Shown here: piece by piece, positions 38,682 to 49,765 of the stretch
How positions within the stretch are numbered: the stretch's first letter is position 1
Layout: each line of letters starts with the position of its first letter
NCBI GenBank assembly: GCA_021804485.1
Contig: JAJZHM010000002.1
Coordinates: 1-50,456, forward strand
Source: Pseudomonadota bacterium
GTDB taxonomy: Bacteria; Pseudomonadota; Gammaproteobacteria; Pseudomonadales; Moraxellaceae
DNA length: 50,456 nt
Reading direction: 5' to 3'
Program-made: the position numbers and the translations under genes
Notes under the pieces: model-generated
Databases searched by the model: none
What the model was told of the DNA's origin: nothing
The model's input: the letters and a program-made list of their open reading frames with translations, nothing else

Positions 38682-39038
38682 TTATTTCTTAATGGCCTTG
38701 CGAGGACCTTTACGGGTCCGGGCATTGGTCTTGGTTCTCTGCCCACGAACGGGCAACCCGCGGCGGTGTCTCAGGCCCCGGTAACAACCCAGATCCATCA
38801 GACGCTTGATATTCATCATCACTTCTCGACGCAAATCACCTTCGGTCGAGTGCTTTCCTACTTCCGAGCGGATGCTGTCAAGCTGGGCATCGGTAAGATC
38901 CTTGACCTTAACAACAGGGGCAATACCAACGTTGCTCAGAATACTCTGAGCCTTAGTACGGCCGATGCCAAAAATATAGGTCAACGACACAACGACATGT
39001 TTATTATCTGGGATGTTAACACCGGCTATACGAGCCAT
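38682..39038 (-). CDS. rpsM: Ribosomal protein uS13
   Basis: Head protein that contacts the P-site tRNA and bridges to the large subunit. 118 aa: [34 protein letters not shown], and C-terminal [20 protein letters not shown] with a lysine-rich tail. First gene of the alpha operon; its promoter is at 39085-39113. Confidence 0.98.
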   Translation of the reverse strand: MARIAGVNIPDNKHVVVSLTYIFGIGRTKAQSILSNVGIAPVVKVKDLTDAQLDSIRSEVGKHSTEGDLRREVMMNIKRLMDLGCYRGLRHRRGLPVRGQRTKTNARTRKGPRKAIKK

Positions 39039-39084
39039 TCACCTTACTCCACTGAAAACTGGCATCCACCGTGAAAGGGGCAGG

Positions 39085-39113
39085 ATTTTAGCGCCAGAGC
39101 TCCAAAAAATCAA
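39085..39113 (-). promoter_or_regulatory. Sigma-70 promoter of the alpha operon (rpsM-rplQ)
   Basis: TTGATT (39108-39113), 17 bases, TAAAAT (39085-39090) on the minus strand, followed by a C-rich start region (CCTGCCCC). Predicted leader before rpsM is about 40 bases. It lies just after rpmJ, where E. coli also has an alpha-operon promoter. Confidence 0.72.
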
Positions 39114-39119
39114 GACCTA

Positions 39120-39236
39120 TTACCCTTGCCGTTGCTTGTGCCTGGGTTCCGAACTGCAAATGACACGCACAACACCATTGCGACGTACAATTTTGCACGA
39201 TGCGCAAATCTTTTTAACCGATGCCTGAACTTTCAT
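39120..39236 (-). CDS. rpmJ: Ribosomal protein bL36
   Basis: Smallest large-subunit protein, 38 aa ([19 protein letters not shown] at the start). Cys11, Cys14, Cys27 and His33 form a complete zinc ribbon, so this is the zinc-binding form. It follows secY by 16 bases, the conserved end of the spc operon. Confidence 0.96.
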   Translation of the reverse strand: MKVQASVKKICASCKIVRRNGVVRVICSSEPRHKQRQG

Positions 39237-39252
39237 TTTAACCCCCTTGAAA

Positions 39253-40596
39253 CTATGAACCGAAATTCTTCAGATTCGCCTTTTTAAGAAGACTGTCGTA
39301 CTGATGCGACATCAGATGCGACTGAACCTGTGCCATAAAATCCATAACAACCACAACCACAATCAGCAAGGATGTTCCACCAAAACTAAAGGGGGCATGA
39401 AAACTGATCTGCAAAATCATGGGCAGTACACACACTGCAATCATATAAACCGCACCGACCAAAGTAAGCCGGGCAATAACCTTGTCAATGTAGCGCGCCG
39501 ACTGGTCTCCAGGACGGATTCCCGGAATAAAAGCACCACTCTTCTTTAGATTATCTGCCACTTCTTTGGGATTAAACATCAATGCAGTGTAAAAGAAACA
39601 AAAAAACAAAATTAACAACGCAAACAGAATCAAATACAAGGGCTGCCCTGGTGACAAGGCAAGTGATATATCCGTCAAGACCCTTTGAAAGGCATTGGGG
39701 TGTGTCGAATGCCCAAACCAAGTTGCCAAACTTGCCGGAAAAAGCAGCAGCGAACTGGCAAAGATCGCCGGAATCACCCCGGACATATTGATCTTAAGTG
39801 GCAGATGCGACTGCTGGGCTGCATAAACCTTTCGCCCAGACTGACGTTTGGCATGATTGACTGTAATCTTGCGCTGCGCTCGCTCCATATAGACGACAGC
39901 AAATACAACACCTGCCGCCAGCACGGTCAGCAAAATCAGCGCAAGCGGACTCATGTCCCCTTGGCGAGCTGCTTCAAGCGAACGTCCAATAGCTGCCGGT
40001 AATCCTGCCACAATACCAGCGAAGATCAACATGCTGATACCATTACCCACCCCACGTTCAGTGATCTGCTCGCCCACCCACATGAGAAACATGGTACCTG
40101 CGACCAGACTGAATACAGCCGGGATAAAAAATGGCAAACCTGAAGTCAGGGTAATTCCTTGGCTAACCAGACCAGCACACATACCAACCGCTTGAATAAA
40201 GGCCAGCACAACCGTTCCGTAACGCGTATACTGATTAATCTTTCGTCGTCCTGCCTCACCTTCTTTCTTCAGAGCCTCAAGCTCGGGCAAGACGCTGGTC
40301 AAAAGCTGAACGATAATTGATGCCGAAATATAAGGCATAATTCCTAGCGCCAGAATACTCATGCGCTGCAATGCACCACCTGAAAACATGTTGAACATGG
40401 ACAATATGGTGTCCTTGTTCTGCTCAAACATACGCGCCAGACGTTCCGGGTTTATTCCTGGAACGGGGATATGTGTGCCCAGCCGAAAAACGAGCAGTGC
40501 GATCAGCAGGAAAATCACCCGACTCCATAATTCGGATAACCCTGCTTTCATGCCAGGAGTCTGCAACATCTTACGTGCTGATTCTGAGCGATCCAT
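39253..40596 (-). CDS. secY: Preprotein translocase subunit SecY
   Basis: Protein-conducting channel of the general secretory pathway. 447 aa with ten hydrophobic segments. Start ATG at 40596, ten bases after GAGGAG at the rplO stop; a longer frame into rplO is spurious. Signatures: [53 protein letters not shown] and the cytoplasmic loop [20 protein letters not shown]. Fits the plug, pore-ring and C5-C6 ribosome-contact regions. Confidence 0.98.
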   Translation of the reverse strand: MDRSESARKMLQTPGMKAGLSELWSRVIFLLIALLVFRLGTHIPVPGINPERLARMFEQNKDTILSMFNMFSGGALQRMSILALGIMPYISASIIVQLLTSVLPELEALKKEGEAGRRKINQYTRYGTVVLAFIQAVGMCAGLVSQGITLTSGLPFFIPAVFSLVAGTMFLMWVGEQITERGVGNGISMLIFAGIVAGLPAAIGRSLEAARQGDMSPLALILLTVLAAGVVFAVVYMERAQRKITVNHAKRQSGRKVYAAQQSHLPLKINMSGVIPAIFASSLLLFPASLATWFGHSTHPNAFQRVLTDISLALSPGQPLYLILFALLILFFCFFYTALMFNPKEVADNLKKSGAFIPGIRPGDQSARYIDKVIARLTLVGAVYMIAVCVLPMILQISFHAPFSFGGTSLLIVVVVVMDFMAQVQSHLMSHQYDSLLKKANLKNFGS

Positions 40597-40600
40597 GGAA

Positions 40601-41041
40601 TCAAGACTCCTCGAAGATCGATCCGCCAGCAGCTTCAATCGCCTTGCGTGCACCTGCGCTTACGGGTACACCCTTGACCTCAAAGGCACGATCAATTGAG
40701 CCAGAAAGCATAATCTTGGCAGCTTTCATGTTCTTCTTGACAACGTTGGCAGCCTTCAAAGTTTCCAAGCTTACAACGGAGCCCTCAATCTTGCCAAGTT
40801 CCGATAAACGCACTTCAGCCGTCAGCAAAGCTTGAGCACTGGTAAAACCAAACTTGGGCAAACGGCGGTAAATTGGCATCTGACCGCCTTCAAAACCAGC
40901 ACGTACCTTTCCCTTACCACGAGACGTTTGACCTTTCACACCTTTGCCACCCGTCTTGCCCAATCCCGACCCAATGCCCCGACCGACACGACGCTTTGGC
41001 TTCTTAGAACCCTCAGCCGGGCTCAAATCATTCAGATGCAT
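40601..41041 (-). CDS. rplO: Ribosomal protein uL15
   Basis: Late-assembling 50S protein. 146 aa; glycine/basic N-terminus ([20 protein letters not shown]), [18 protein letters not shown], and a C-terminal alpha/beta domain ending in [13 protein letters not shown]. Four bases before secY and two after rpmD. Confidence 0.98.
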   Translation of the reverse strand: MHLNDLSPAEGSKKPKRRVGRGIGSGLGKTGGKGVKGQTSRGKGKVRAGFEGGQMPIYRRLPKFGFTSAQALLTAEVRLSELGKIEGSVVSLETLKAANVVKKNMKAAKIMLSGSIDRAFEVKGVPVSAGARKAIEAAGGSIFEES

Positions 41042-41043
41042 GT

Positions 41044-41229
41044 CTATGCCTCAACTTTGATCAGAAAATGAATACTGTTGATCATGCCACGGTTTTCAGC
41101 TGTATCAATGACATCAACCGTATGACCAATACGACGCAGCCCCAAACCTATCAGGGTTGCCTTGTGCTTCTGCAGGCGATGCGCCTTGCTACGGATTTGA
41201 GTAATCCTAATTTTTTTTAACTCAGTCAT
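41044..41229 (-). CDS. rpmD: Ribosomal protein uL30
   Basis: 61 aa; [20 protein letters not shown] then [15 protein letters not shown] is the usual fold. Between rpsE and rplO with two- to three-base gaps. Confidence 0.97.
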   Translation of the reverse strand: MTELKKIRITQIRSKAHRLQKHKATLIGLGLRRIGHTVDVIDTAENRGMINSIHFLIKVEA

Positions 41230-41232
41230 GAC

Positions 41233-41736
41233 TTACCCCAGAATCTCTTCGACCGTCAAACCGCGCTTTTCGGCAATTTTTTCGATCGATGTCATCGAAC
41301 TCAAACCCTTAAATGTTGCATGCACAACATTACAGGCATTGGTCGAGCCGTAGCACTTTGCCAAAACATTCTTGACACCCGCAACTTCAAGAACAGCACG
41401 CATAGCTCCACCGGCGATCACACCTGTACCTTCTGATGCTGGTTGCATATAAACACGTGAAGCACCATGCGAACCTGTCAAAGCATGCTGCAGGGTTGAA
41501 CCCTTCAGGTCAACGGTAATCATGTTACGACGTGCCGCTTCAAGAGCTTTCTGGATCGCAGCAGGCACTTCACGCGCTTTTCCACGACCAAAACCAACCC
41601 TGCCATTACCATCGCCAACAACCGTCAATGCCGTGAAGGAAAATATACGACCACCCTTCACAACTTTGGCAACACGATTCACCTGAACCAGTTTCTCGAT
41701 ATAACCTTCGTTTTGCTGCTGCTCAACCTTAGCCAT
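41233..41736 (-). CDS. rpsE: Ribosomal protein uS5
   Basis: Small-subunit protein shaping decoding fidelity and mRNA entry. 167 aa: [40 protein letters not shown], and the C-terminal [20 protein letters not shown]. The VVKGGR loop, site of spectinomycin-resistance changes in E. coli, has the normal sequence. Confidence 0.98.
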   Translation of the reverse strand: MAKVEQQQNEGYIEKLVQVNRVAKVVKGGRIFSFTALTVVGDGNGRVGFGRGKAREVPAAIQKALEAARRNMITVDLKGSTLQHALTGSHGASRVYMQPASEGTGVIAGGAMRAVLEVAGVKNVLAKCYGSTNACNVVHATFKGLSSMTSIEKIAEKRGLTVEEILG

Positions 41737-41745
41737 GATACCCTC

Positions 41746-42096
41746 TTAAAATTCCAGACCTGCTTCTCGTGCAGCATCAGCAAGCGCCTTGATACGTCCG
41801 TGATACTTGAAACCGGACCGATCGAAAGCAACAGCCTTGACACCTGCTTCTTGGGCTCTCTGTGCAATGAGTGTACCTACCCGGGTTGCAGCATCAACAT
41901 TGCCGGTAGCTCCAACACGAAGATCCTTTTCAACTGTTGAGGCACTGGCAAGAACCAGTGCACCATCAGCAGAAATAACCTGCGCATAAATATGTCTTGG
42001 GGTACGATTGATACACAAACGTACAGCCCCCAGCTGCCGAATGTGAAGCCGGGCAGAACGGGCACGGCGTATACGCGCTTCTTTTTTCTCGTGCAT
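41746..42096 (-). CDS. rplR: Ribosomal protein uL18
   Basis: Binds 5S rRNA together with uL5. 116 aa: basic N-terminus [20 protein letters not shown], then [20 protein letters not shown] and [20 protein letters not shown]. Nine bases before rpsE. Confidence 0.97.
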   Translation of the reverse strand: MHEKKEARIRRARSARLHIRQLGAVRLCINRTPRHIYAQVISADGALVLASASTVEKDLRVGATGNVDAATRVGTLIAQRAQEAGVKAVAFDRSGFKYHGRIKALADAAREAGLEF

Positions 42097-42114
42097 GATA
42101 AACGATCTCCTGCC

Positions 42115-42648
42115 TTACTTCTTCTTGGCTTCTTTGCGCAGAACTGTTTCATCTGCGTACTTGACACCCTTGCCCTTGTAAGGCTCAGGAGGACGATAGC
42201 CACGTACATTGGCCGCCACCTGCCCTAACAAATGCTTGTTAGTCGATTTCAGAATAATTTCCGTAGGTGTCGGAGTTTCAGCCGTAACACCTTCCGGCAA
42301 CTGATGGTCAATCGGGTGAGAAAAACCCAAAGCCAGATTAAGAATTCTGCCTTTGGCCTGTGCCTTATAACCCACCCCAACCAGCTGCAGCTTGCGTTCA
42401 AAACCCTGGCTGACACCGACAATCATGTTGTTGATGTTGGCTCGAGCTGTTCCCGCTTGCATCCAGCCTTCGGATGACTCAACGAGTGGTCGAACTTGAA
42501 TCTGTTCCTGATCCATCTGCACCGTTACAAGTCTATTCAACGATATTGACAAGGAGCCCTTGCTACCCTTGACATTGATGGTGCTACCATCAATCATCAA
42601 CTCTACACCCTTGGGCAGAGTGATCGGATTTTTAGCTACACGTGACAT
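42115..42648 (-). CDS. rplF: Ribosomal protein uL6
   Basis: 50S protein near the GTPase centre. 177 aa from the ATG at 42648 (GGGGAGCTGAAA upstream). SRVAKNPITLPKGVELMIDG start, two repeated domains, and the conserved C-terminal stretch RGYRPPEPYKGKGVKYADE. Confidence 0.98.
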   Translation of the reverse strand: MSRVAKNPITLPKGVELMIDGSTINVKGSKGSLSISLNRLVTVQMDQEQIQVRPLVESSEGWMQAGTARANINNMIVGVSQGFERKLQLVGVGYKAQAKGRILNLALGFSHPIDHQLPEGVTAETPTPTEIILKSTNKHLLGQVAANVRGYRPPEPYKGKGVKYADETVLRKEAKKK

Positions 42649-42661
42649 TTTCAGCTCCCCA

Positions 42662-43054
42662 TCAGGACACAACGCAAAGAACTTCACCGCCCGTGTTGGC
42701 CTTGCGGGCAGCCCGATCCGTCATGATGCCTTTGCTGGTCGAAACAATCGCGATCCCAAGACCTTGCTTGACACGTGGCAATTGTTCTTTCTTGCAGTAA
42801 ACACGTAGTCCAGGACGACTGACGCGCTTGATTTCTTCAATAACCGGCTTGCCCTCATAATACTTCAGTGTAAGGGTCAACTGGGGTTTTATATCACCCT
42901 CAACATGAAGTTCTTCAATATAGCCTTCCTGCTTGAGCAGTTCAGCAATCTTGATCTTCAGTTTAGAAGATGGCATGACCACATTTTCTTTCCGGGTCTG
43001 CTGGGCATTGCGAATTCGTGTCAGCATATCTGCGACGGTATCTTGCATACTCAT
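42662..43054 (-). CDS. rpsH: Ribosomal protein uS8
   Basis: 16S-binding protein; in E. coli represses the spc operon. 130 aa from the ATG at 43054 (family start [19 protein letters not shown]). Ends with [31 protein letters not shown]. Confidence 0.98.
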   Translation of the reverse strand: MSMQDTVADMLTRIRNAQQTRKENVVMPSSKLKIKIAELLKQEGYIEELHVEGDIKPQLTLTLKYYEGKPVIEEIKRVSRPGLRVYCKKEQLPRVKQGLGIAIVSTSKGIMTDRAARKANTGGEVLCVVS

Positions 43055-43061
43055 GATGATC

Positions 43062-43367
43062 TCACCAACTTGCCTTGACAACACCCGGAACATCGCCGTT
43101 CATCACTGCTTCACGCAGCTTGTTACGACCCAGTCCAAATTTTCTGAAGTAACCATGGGGTCTTCCGGTGATACCACAACGGTTTCTCAAACGTACCGGG
43201 TTCGCATTGCGAGGCAAACTCTGCAATTTTAGCATTGCAGACCACTTTTCCTCTTCAGTCGATTTTGAGCTTTTGATGACGTCTTTCAGCTCTTCCCGCT
43301 TCGCAGCATATTTTGCAACCATTTTCTGGCGCTTCAGCTCGCGGTTTTTCATGCTCTTCTTGGCCAT
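43062..43367 (-). CDS. rpsN: Ribosomal protein uS14
   Basis: 101 aa from the ATG at 43367 ([17 protein letters not shown]). This is the longer, zinc-free form: no CxxC pairs, but the [20 protein letters not shown] signature is kept. Seven bases before rpsH. Confidence 0.97.
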   Translation of the reverse strand: MAKKSMKNRELKRQKMVAKYAAKREELKDVIKSSKSTEEEKWSAMLKLQSLPRNANPVRLRNRCGITGRPHGYFRKFGLGRNKLREAVMNGDVPGVVKASW

Positions 43368-43377
43368 GATGCTTATC

Positions 43378-43914
43378 TCACTTAAACGGGAAGTTGAAAG
43401 CGCGCAACAGTGCACGACCTTCATCATCGGTACGCGCCGTCGTAGTAATCGTTACATCCATACCACGCAGGCGATCAATTTTGTCGTAATCCACTTCAGG
43501 GAAGACGATCTGTTCTTTCAGGCCGAGGCTGTAATTGCCACGACCATCAAAGGCTTTGGCACTAAAGCCGCGAAAATCACGAATACGCGGAATCGCCATA
43601 TTGATCAGACGATCCAAGAACTCATACATCCGGTCTCCACGCAAGGTTACCTTGCAGCCGATTGCCATACCTTCGCGGATCTTGAAGCCGGCAATGGACT
43701 GGCGGGCTACAGTAACTACAGGCTTTTGGCCAGAAATTAGCTGCATATCGGCCACAGCGCCATCGATCATTTTACGATCTTGGGCGGCGCTGCCCACTCC
43801 CATATTCAGTGTGATCTTGGTAATGCGCGGAACTTCCATCACATTACGCAGATTGAGCTCTTCACGAATTCGTGAAGCGAGCTCATTTTTATAGACTTCT
43901 CTAAGTCTGGCCAT
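43378..43914 (-). CDS. rplE: Ribosomal protein uL5
   Basis: Contacts 5S rRNA and the P-site tRNA. 178 aa: [40 protein letters not shown] and [20 protein letters not shown]. Ten bases before rpsN. Confidence 0.98.
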   Translation of the reverse strand: MARLREVYKNELASRIREELNLRNVMEVPRITKITLNMGVGSAAQDRKMIDGAVADMQLISGQKPVVTVARQSIAGFKIREGMAIGCKVTLRGDRMYEFLDRLINMAIPRIRDFRGFSAKAFDGRGNYSLGLKEQIVFPEVDYDKIDRLRGMDVTITTTARTDDEGRALLRAFNFPFK

Positions 43915-43940
43915 GGTTATGTTTACCTTATTTCTAAAAT

Positions 43941-44264
43941 CTAAGTACGTACGTCAACAACTTCACCGGTTGACTTAAACACACGAACCTTGCGTCCATC
44001 ATCCAGAAACTTGAAGCCAACACGATCGGCCTTCTGGGTCACCGGATTGAACAGTGCAACATTCGACGCGTGAACGGGTGCTTCACGTTCCAGAATACCG
44101 CCTTCGACACCTCGGGACGGATTAGCGCGTACATGCTTGTACACCTGATTGATACCTTCAATCAGAAGGCGCTCTCCAATCACCCGAAGTACCTTGCCCC
44201 GCCGTCCCCGATCCTTACCGGTCAGGACAACGACTTCATCATTAACCTTTATTTTTACGGACAT
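43941..44264 (-). CDS. rplX: Ribosomal protein uL24
   Basis: Assembly initiator protein of the 50S. 107 aa with KOW motif [20 protein letters not shown] and [20 protein letters not shown]. 26 bases before rplE. Confidence 0.97.
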   Translation of the reverse strand: MSVKIKVNDEVVVLTGKDRGRRGKVLRVIGERLLIEGINQVYKHVRANPSRGVEGGILEREAPVHASNVALFNPVTQKADRVGFKFLDDGRKVRVFKSTGEVVDVRT

Positions 44265-44275
44265 TTCCTACGACC

Positions 44276-44644
44276 TCAGAGCACTTCAGGAGCCAGGGAG
44301 ATGATCTTCATGAACTGTTCAGAACGAAGCTCACGCGTTACCGGTCCAAAAATACGTGTTCCAATCGGAGCCTTCTGATTATTCAGCAACACTGCTGCAT
44401 TATCATCGAAGCGGATGATCGAACCATCTGGGCGACGAACGCCATGACGAGTACGAACAACAACCGCATTCATGACATCACCTTTCTTGACCTTGCCTCT
44501 TGGAATCGCTTCCTTGACGGTCACCTTGATGATGTCTCCCACCGTTGCATACCGACGGTGCGAGCCTCCGAGTACCTTGATGCAAAGAACCTTGCGGGCA
44601 CCACTATTGTCCGCAACGTCGAGCATTGTTTCTGTCTGAATCAT
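44276..44644 (-). CDS. rplN: Ribosomal protein uL14
   Basis: 50S protein at the subunit interface. 122 aa: [40 protein letters not shown] and [20 protein letters not shown]. First gene of the spc operon, with its promoter at 44699-44727. Confidence 0.98.
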   Translation of the reverse strand: MIQTETMLDVADNSGARKVLCIKVLGGSHRRYATVGDIIKVTVKEAIPRGKVKKGDVMNAVVVRTRHGVRRPDGSIIRFDDNAAVLLNNQKAPIGTRIFGPVTRELRSEQFMKIISLAPEVL

Positions 44645-44698
44645 CTCATATCTCCTCGCGTGCGGCAGTGATCAGCTACACGGCCCTAAAGGGCGCGT

Positions 44699-44727
44699 AT
44701 CCTACACTATGCCGACTGGCCTGACAA
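44699..44727 (-). promoter_or_regulatory. Sigma-70 promoter of the spc operon
   Basis: TTGTCA (44722-44727), 17 bases, TAGGAT (44699-44704) on the minus strand, followed by the GC-rich ACGCGCCC. The small hairpin GCCC-TTTA-GGGC (44683-44694) would lie at the extreme 5' end of the transcript. The -10 and the following bases match the S10 promoter. Confidence 0.78.
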
Positions 44728-44731
44728 GTGC

Positions 44732-45010
44732 TCAGGCTTCTGCGGCCCGCTCATCCACCGAGACCAGGGTCCACGCCTTTGTCTTTGACAAAGGACGACA
44801 TTCCCGAATGGTCACGACATCACCTTCACGACATGTATTCTCTTCGTCGTGGGCATGAATGCGCGTGCTGCGTGTCATGTATTTGCCATACTTGGGATGT
44901 TTGACCTTTCGCTCAATCAACACCACTATGGATTTATTCATCTTGTCACTGACAACCTTGCCTGTCAGTAAACGCTGAATCTTGACCGAATCTGTAACTT
45001 GCTCATTCAT
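44732..45010 (-). CDS. rpsQ: Ribosomal protein uS17
   Basis: 92 aa from the ATG at 45010 (AAGAAGG region upstream). [20 protein letters not shown] and [20 protein letters not shown], then [20 protein letters not shown]. Last gene of the S10 operon. Confidence 0.97.
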   Translation of the reverse strand: MNEQVTDSVKIQRLLTGKVVSDKMNKSIVVLIERKVKHPKYGKYMTRSTRIHAHDEENTCREGDVVTIRECRPLSKTKAWTLVSVDERAAEA

Positions 45011-45014
45011 CGTG

Positions 45015-45203
45015 TTAAGCCTTCTTCTCACTCAGAACGGTCTTGATTCGCGCAATCGACCGCCGAACATCTTTGATACGATGGTTTTTTGTCAAACTAT
45101 CCTGTGCCTTGGCAATTCGAAGATCGAACTGCTCACGCAACAGACTGAACAGGGTAGCATTCAGCTCTTCAGCTGTTTTTTCCCGCATCTCATTCGCTTT
45201 CAT
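45015..45203 (-). CDS. rpmC: Ribosomal protein uL29
   Basis: 62 aa helical-hairpin protein at the tunnel exit. [20 protein letters not shown] and [20 protein letters not shown]. Its stop directly abuts nothing more than four bases before rpsQ; rplP ends at the base before its start. Confidence 0.97.
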   Translation of the reverse strand: MKANEMREKTAEELNATLFSLLREQFDLRIAKAQDSLTKNHRIKDVRRSIARIKTVLSEKKA

Positions 45204-45617
45204 TTACATCACCGTCCGCGTTACGATGGTTGTCTTGAGAGGGAGTTTGGCCGCTGCTAGCAAGAATGCCTCGCGTGCCAGCGCTTCAGGAACCCCTTCA
45301 ATCTCGTACAGCATCTTTCCGGGCTGAATCTCAGCGACCCAGTACTCAACATTCCCCTTGCCGTTACCCATACGAACTTCAAGGGGCTTTTCGGTAATGG
45401 GCTTGTCGGGGAAAATACGAATGAAGACTTTTCCACCACGGCGAACACGACGAACAATAGCACGACGCGCCGATTCAATCTGACGTGCCGTAATACGCCC
45501 ACGTTCAATTGACTTTAACCCAATTGAGCCAAAATCAACCTCATTGCCGCGCTGCGCCAGACCACGATTACGGCCTTTATGGACCTTGCGAAATTTAGTA
45601 CGCTTTGGTTGTAACAT
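45204..45617 (-). CDS. rplP: Ribosomal protein uL16
   Basis: 50S protein at the A-site. 137 aa: [40 protein letters not shown], then [20 protein letters not shown]. The arginine hydroxylated in E. coli (Arg81) is present in VRMGNGKG. Confidence 0.98.
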   Translation of the reverse strand: MLQPKRTKFRKVHKGRNRGLAQRGNEVDFGSIGLKSIERGRITARQIESARRAIVRRVRRGGKVFIRIFPDKPITEKPLEVRMGNGKGNVEYWVAEIQPGKMLYEIEGVPEALAREAFLLAAAKLPLKTTIVTRTVM

Positions 45618-45622
45618 AATTC

Positions 45623-46351
45623 TTAACCTCTATCCTGCCTGGAGCGCTTCTTGGCCGGACGCTGGGTTTCTTCCTGAGCCGGCTGCTGGGCAGCCTGGGC
45701 CTGGGCAGCAACCTGCTCCATTCCACCGAGGATTTCACCTTTGAAAATCCACACCTTCACACCGATCGTTCCGTAGGTTGTCTCGGCGCGCGCTGTTGAG
45801 TAATCAATGTCAGCACGCAAGGTATGCAGGGGCACACGGCCTTCGCGATACCATTCCGTACGGGCAATTTCAGCACCACCCAAACGTCCGGAAACTTCGA
45901 TCTTCACGCCCTTTGCTCCGGCACGCAGCGTATTTTGTACAGCACGCTTCATGGCACGGCGAAACATAATGCGACGTTCAAGCTGAGAAGCAATACTTTC
46001 AGCGACTAAACGCGCATCAAGATCGGGCTTCTTGATTTCATCGATATGCACTGCAACCGGGCAGCCCATAATGCGCGTCAGTGAGGCCTGCAGTTTACCC
46101 ACATCTTCGCCTTTCTTGCCAATGACCACACCTGGGCGGGCTGTAGAAATCCACACGTCGGCACGATCAGAAGGACGTAGAATGGTAATCTTACCAATAG
46201 ACGCCTGCTTTAGCTTACCATAAAGGAATTCGCGAGCCTTTAGATCCGCAAGCAGATAACGCGGATAATCTTTGGGACTGGCATACCAAGTTGAATTGTG
46301 TGCCCGCACAATACCTAAACGGATTCCGACGGGATTAACTTTTTGACCCAT
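45623..46351 (-). CDS. rpsC: Ribosomal protein uS3
   Basis: Head protein at the mRNA entry pore. 242 aa from the ATG at 46351 ([20 protein letters not shown]); a longer frame into rplV is spurious. KH domain with [20 protein letters not shown]. The C-terminus has an extra Ala/Gln-rich tail ([20 protein letters not shown]) ending in basic residues, a little longer than in E. coli (233 aa). Confidence 0.97.
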   Translation of the reverse strand: MGQKVNPVGIRLGIVRAHNSTWYASPKDYPRYLLADLKAREFLYGKLKQASIGKITILRPSDRADVWISTARPGVVIGKKGEDVGKLQASLTRIMGCPVAVHIDEIKKPDLDARLVAESIASQLERRIMFRRAMKRAVQNTLRAGAKGVKIEVSGRLGGAEIARTEWYREGRVPLHTLRADIDYSTARAETTYGTIGVKVWIFKGEILGGMEQVAAQAQAAQQPAQEETQRPAKKRSRQDRG

Positions 46352-46367
46352 AACTTTCGCTCCCGGT

Positions 46368-46700
46368 TCAGGACACAACAATAGTGATATGACATGTACG
46401 CTTGCTGATACGATCAGCACGCCCCTTGGCTCGTGGGCGAATACGCTTGAGCGTAATACCCTCGTCCACATAAATAGTCGACACTTTCAGCTCGTCCACA
46501 TCGGCACCCGCATTGTGTTCCGCATTGGCGATGGCTGAATGCAGCGCCTTGGAGACAAAGAGAGCAGCCTTCTTATCCGTAAAACGAAGGATTTCCATCG
46601 CCTTGTTGACATTTTTTCCACGAACCAGATCTGCGACTAAACGCGTTTTCTGGGCCGAGATGGGAGCACCACGAAGTTTGGCAACACCGACTTCATTCAT
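46368..46700 (-). CDS. rplV: Ribosomal protein uL22
   Basis: Lines the exit tunnel. 110 aa if started at the ATG at 46700, eight bases after AGGAG; this equals the E. coli length, while the ATG at 46706 and GTG at 46709 are too close to that site. [20 protein letters not shown] and the tunnel loop [20 protein letters not shown]. Confidence 0.96.
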   Translation of the reverse strand: MNEVGVAKLRGAPISAQKTRLVADLVRGKNVNKAMEILRFTDKKAALFVSKALHSAIANAEHNAGADVDELKVSTIYVDEGITLKRIRPRAKGRADRISKRTCHITIVVS

Positions 46701-46711
46701 TTGCATCACTC

Positions 46712-46987
46712 CTACCTCTTGGCCTTTTTATCAACAGCATGTCCACGGAACGTGCGGGTTGGCGCAAATTCACCGAGCTTATGACCGACCATATGCTCAC
46801 TGATCATAATGGGCACATGCTGGCGTCCATTATGAATGGCCATGGTCAAACCCACCATTTCGGGCAGAATCATGGAACGACGCGACCATGTCTTGATCGG
46901 CTTTCTTGAATTGCTCGCCTGAGCAGCTTCTACTTTGGCCCACAGGTGGCCATCCACAAACGGACCTTTCTTTAGAGAACGCGGCAC
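46712..46987 (-). CDS. rpsS: Ribosomal protein uS19
   Basis: 91 aa with a GTG start at 46987 (GGGGGATAG upstream). [20 protein letters not shown], the [20 protein letters not shown] segment and [19 protein letters not shown]. Confidence 0.97.
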   Translation of the reverse strand: MPRSLKKGPFVDGHLWAKVEAAQASNSRKPIKTWSRRSMILPEMVGLTMAIHNGRQHVPIMISEHMVGHKLGEFAPTRTFRGHAVDKKAKR

Positions 46988-47003
46988 TTTCTATCCCCCA
47001 GCC

Positions 47004-47828
47004 TTACTTGACACGACGATCGCGGACGATCATCTTATCGGTACGCTTATTGTTACGAGTCTTGTAACCCTTGGTAGGTTGACCCCACGGCGTTACAGGA
47101 TGACAACCCTTGTTTCGCCCTTCGCCACCACCATGTGGATGGTCAACTGGGTTCATAGCCATACCGCGAACCGTTGGACGGATACCAAGCCAGCGCTTAG
47201 CGCCAGCTTTTCCATAGGAACGCAGGCTATGATCACTGTTGGACACTTCACCCAAGGTTGCCCGGCAATCAGCATGTATTCGACGCATTTCACCGGAGCG
47301 CAGACGTACAATCACATACTGTCCATCACGACCCAGCAACTGCACACTGGCACCTGCCGAACGAGCGAGCTGAGCTCCCTTGCCTGGCTTCATTTCGATG
47401 TTGTGCAGGGTTACACCAACTGGAATATTGCGCAGCGGCAAGGAATTACCAACTTTAATTGGCGCATCTGAACCAGACTGAACCTGATCACCTGCATTCA
47501 GACCCTTGGGAGCGATAATGTAGCGGCGCTCTCCATCGGCGTACACCAGCAGGGCAATATGGGCAGTACGGTTCGGATCGTATTCGATTCGTTCAACCTT
47601 GGCAGGAATACCATCCTTGTTGCGTCGAAAATCGACAACACGATACAACTGTTTGTGCCCACCGCCGATATGACGGGTTGTGATGTGTCCGTTATTATTA
47701 CGGCCACCGTTCTTGTTCTTGCTCTCGACCAGGGGTGCGTGAGGACGTCCTTTGTGCAGATGTTCATGCACAACCTTCTCGACGAAGCGTCGACCCGGCG
47801 AAGTTGGTTTACACTTTACAATAGCCAT
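47004..47828 (-). CDS. rplB: Ribosomal protein uL2
   Basis: Peptidyl-transferase-centre protein. 274 aa: [24 protein letters not shown]-like [20 protein letters not shown], and the invariant histidine motif [19 protein letters not shown] near the C-terminus (E. coli His229 region). Confidence 0.98.
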   Translation of the reverse strand: MAIVKCKPTSPGRRFVEKVVHEHLHKGRPHAPLVESKNKNGGRNNNGHITTRHIGGGHKQLYRVVDFRRNKDGIPAKVERIEYDPNRTAHIALLVYADGERRYIIAPKGLNAGDQVQSGSDAPIKVGNSLPLRNIPVGVTLHNIEMKPGKGAQLARSAGASVQLLGRDGQYVIVRLRSGEMRRIHADCRATLGEVSNSDHSLRSYGKAGAKRWLGIRPTVRGMAMNPVDHPHGGGEGRNKGCHPVTPWGQPTKGYKTRNNKRTDKMIVRDRRVK

Positions 47829-47844
47829 GATCTACTCCTCACCC

Positions 47845-48144
47845 TTACTCAATTGCGCCGGTGTAATTGATTTCCTGACCTTCTTTCAACGTCACATAGG
47901 CCTTTTTCCAGTCTGAGCGACGTCCCATCCCACGACCAAAACGGCGTGTTTTTCCGGCCACATTGAGGGTGTTAACCGACTGCACCTGGACACTGAACAA
48001 TTTTTCAATGGCCTGACGAATTTCGGATTTGCTCGAATCCGGCCGCACCTTGAAAACATACTGTCGATGCTGGTCAGCCACACGAATTGCCTTTTCGGAG
48101 GCAACCGGCGCTACCAAAACATGGTAAATGCGTTCCTGGTTCAT
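47845..48144 (-). CDS. rplW: Ribosomal protein uL23
   Basis: Docking site for trigger factor and SRP at the tunnel exit. 99 aa: [40 protein letters not shown], and the [20 protein letters not shown] loop. Overlaps the end of rplD by four bases (ATGA). Confidence 0.97.
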   Translation of the reverse strand: MNQERIYHVLVAPVASEKAIRVADQHRQYVFKVRPDSSKSEIRQAIEKLFSVQVQSVNTLNVAGKTRRFGRGMGRRSDWKKAYVTLKEGQEINYTGAIE

Positions 48145-48743
48145 CCTAATTCCACCTCAAGTTTTTTTGCGGCAGGCACTGACATCAATACCTTTTCATA
48201 ACCAATGAGGCTGACCGGATTGACACCGCTGGTATCAACCACATCAATGTGTGGAATGTTACGGGCAGCCAGATAGAGGTTCTCATCAACAGCATCAGTT
48301 ACAATCAAGGCGTTCTCAACACCAAGATCTTTTAGCTTGGCGATCAACTCTTTGGTCTTTGGAGCTGTTACGTTGAAGTCCTCAACCAGAACCAAGCGGT
48401 TCTGACGAACAAGTTCAGCAAGAATGCACTGCATGGCACCACGGTACATTTTGCGGTTAACTTTTTGTTCATAGCTCTGTGGAGTTGCGGCGAAAATCTT
48501 TCCACCACCACGCCACAGGGGACTACGAATTGAACCTGCACGGGCACGTCCTGTACCCTTCTGACGAAATGGTTTCTTGCCACCACCGCTGACTTCAGCG
48601 CGCGTCTTCTGCTTGACCGAACCCTGACGACCTGCTGCCAGATACGCCGTTACCACCTGATGTACAAGCGCTTCATTGAACTCTCTTCCAAAGGCTACTT
48701 CGGATAATTCAACGGCAGCGCCGGAAATTGTTTTAAGATTCAC
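48141..48743 (-). CDS. rplD: Ribosomal protein uL4
   Basis: 50S tunnel protein; in E. coli it also represses its own operon by stimulating termination in the S10 leader. 200 aa: [60 protein letters not shown] and the C-terminal alpha/beta domain. Confidence 0.98.
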   Translation of the reverse strand: MNLKTISGAAVELSEVAFGREFNEALVHQVVTAYLAAGRQGSVKQKTRAEVSGGGKKPFRQKGTGRARAGSIRSPLWRGGGKIFAATPQSYEQKVNRKMYRGAMQCILAELVRQNRLVLVEDFNVTAPKTKELIAKLKDLGVENALIVTDAVDENLYLAARNIPHIDVVDTSGVNPVSLIGYEKVLMSVPAAKKLEVELG

Positions 48744-48755
48744 GCTCGGTCCCCC

Positions 48756-49394
48756 TTAGGCCTTGGCAGATGGACGTACAATGACGTCACGTCCAGCGGC
48801 TCCAGGAACAGCCCCCTTCACCAGCAACACATTCTGATCCATATCAATGGCTACAACTTCAAGACCTTGCACAGTCACACGTACATCACCAAGATGTCCT
48901 GCCATCTTTTTGCCCTTAAACACTTTGCCAGGACTCTGGTTCTGACCTGTTGAGCCGTGCACACGATGCGATACTGAGTTTCCGTGCGTTGCATCCTGTG
49001 TGCGGAAATTCCAGCGCTTCACGCCACCCTGAAACCCCTTACCCTTGGTCGTGCCGGTTACATCGACAATCTGACCGACTGCAAAGCGATCAACTTTCAG
49101 TTCAGATCCCAGTTCAAGCCCCTGAAGCTCATCACCTTCGGCGCGGAACTCCCATACACCCCGACCCGGAAGGGTCCCTGCTTTGGCAAAGTGCCCTGCC
49201 ATCGCCTTGGTCACGCGGGTAGCACGTCGCTCACCAGTAGTAATCTGAACGGCTTCATAACCATCAGTCTCAATGCTACGAATCTGGGTTACGCGATTCG
49301 CTTCAACTTCGATCACGGTTACAGGAACCGATGCACCTGCCTCGTTAAAGACACGTGTCATCCCAATTTTTCGACCCACCAATCCAATTGCCAT
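48756..49394 (-). CDS. rplC: Ribosomal protein uL3
   Basis: Early 50S assembly protein. 212 aa from the ATG at 49394 ([20 protein letters not shown]); a longer frame into the gap before rpsJ is not supported. [20 protein letters not shown] and [20 protein letters not shown], the latter containing the glutamine methylated by PrmB in E. coli. Confidence 0.98.
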   Translation of the reverse strand: MAIGLVGRKIGMTRVFNEAGASVPVTVIEVEANRVTQIRSIETDGYEAVQITTGERRATRVTKAMAGHFAKAGTLPGRGVWEFRAEGDELQGLELGSELKVDRFAVGQIVDVTGTTKGKGFQGGVKRWNFRTQDATHGNSVSHRVHGSTGQNQSPGKVFKGKKMAGHLGDVRVTVQGLEVVAIDMDQNVLLVKGAVPGAAGRDVIVRPSAKA

Positions 49395-49431
49395 ACGCTT
49401 AAACCTCGTTAAAACCAAACGAGCCTGGCTC

Positions 49432-49743
49432 TTAGCCAAGACTGATCTGTACATCCACCCCAGCAGCCAACTCAAGCTTCATCAGCGCATCAACAGTCTT
49501 GTCTGTGGGCTGAACGATATCTACCAGTCGGCTATGGGTACGAATTTCATACTGGTCACGCGCGTCTTTGTTTACGTGTGGCGAGGTCAGCACGTTAAAA
49601 CGCTCAATCCGGGTCGGCATGGGAATCGGCCCGCAAACCTGTGCACCGGTCCGCTTGGCAGTATCCACAATTTCCATGGCTGACTGGTCAATCAAGCGGT
49701 GGTCAAACGCCTTTAGGCGAATACGAATTCTTTGGTTAGCCAT
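49432..49743 (-). CDS. rpsJ: Ribosomal protein uS10
   Basis: 30S head protein; also the NusE partner of NusB in antitermination. 103 aa: [40 protein letters not shown] and [20 protein letters not shown]. First gene of the S10 operon, 37 bases before rplC; GGAG eight bases before the ATG. The translation factors tufA and fusA usually placed upstream are absent. Confidence 0.98.
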   Translation of the reverse strand: MANQRIRIRLKAFDHRLIDQSAMEIVDTAKRTGAQVCGPIPMPTRIERFNVLTSPHVNKDARDQYEIRTHSRLVDIVQPTDKTVDALMKLELAAGVDVQISLG

Positions 49744-49765
49744 GCACCAACTCCAAGCATATTGA

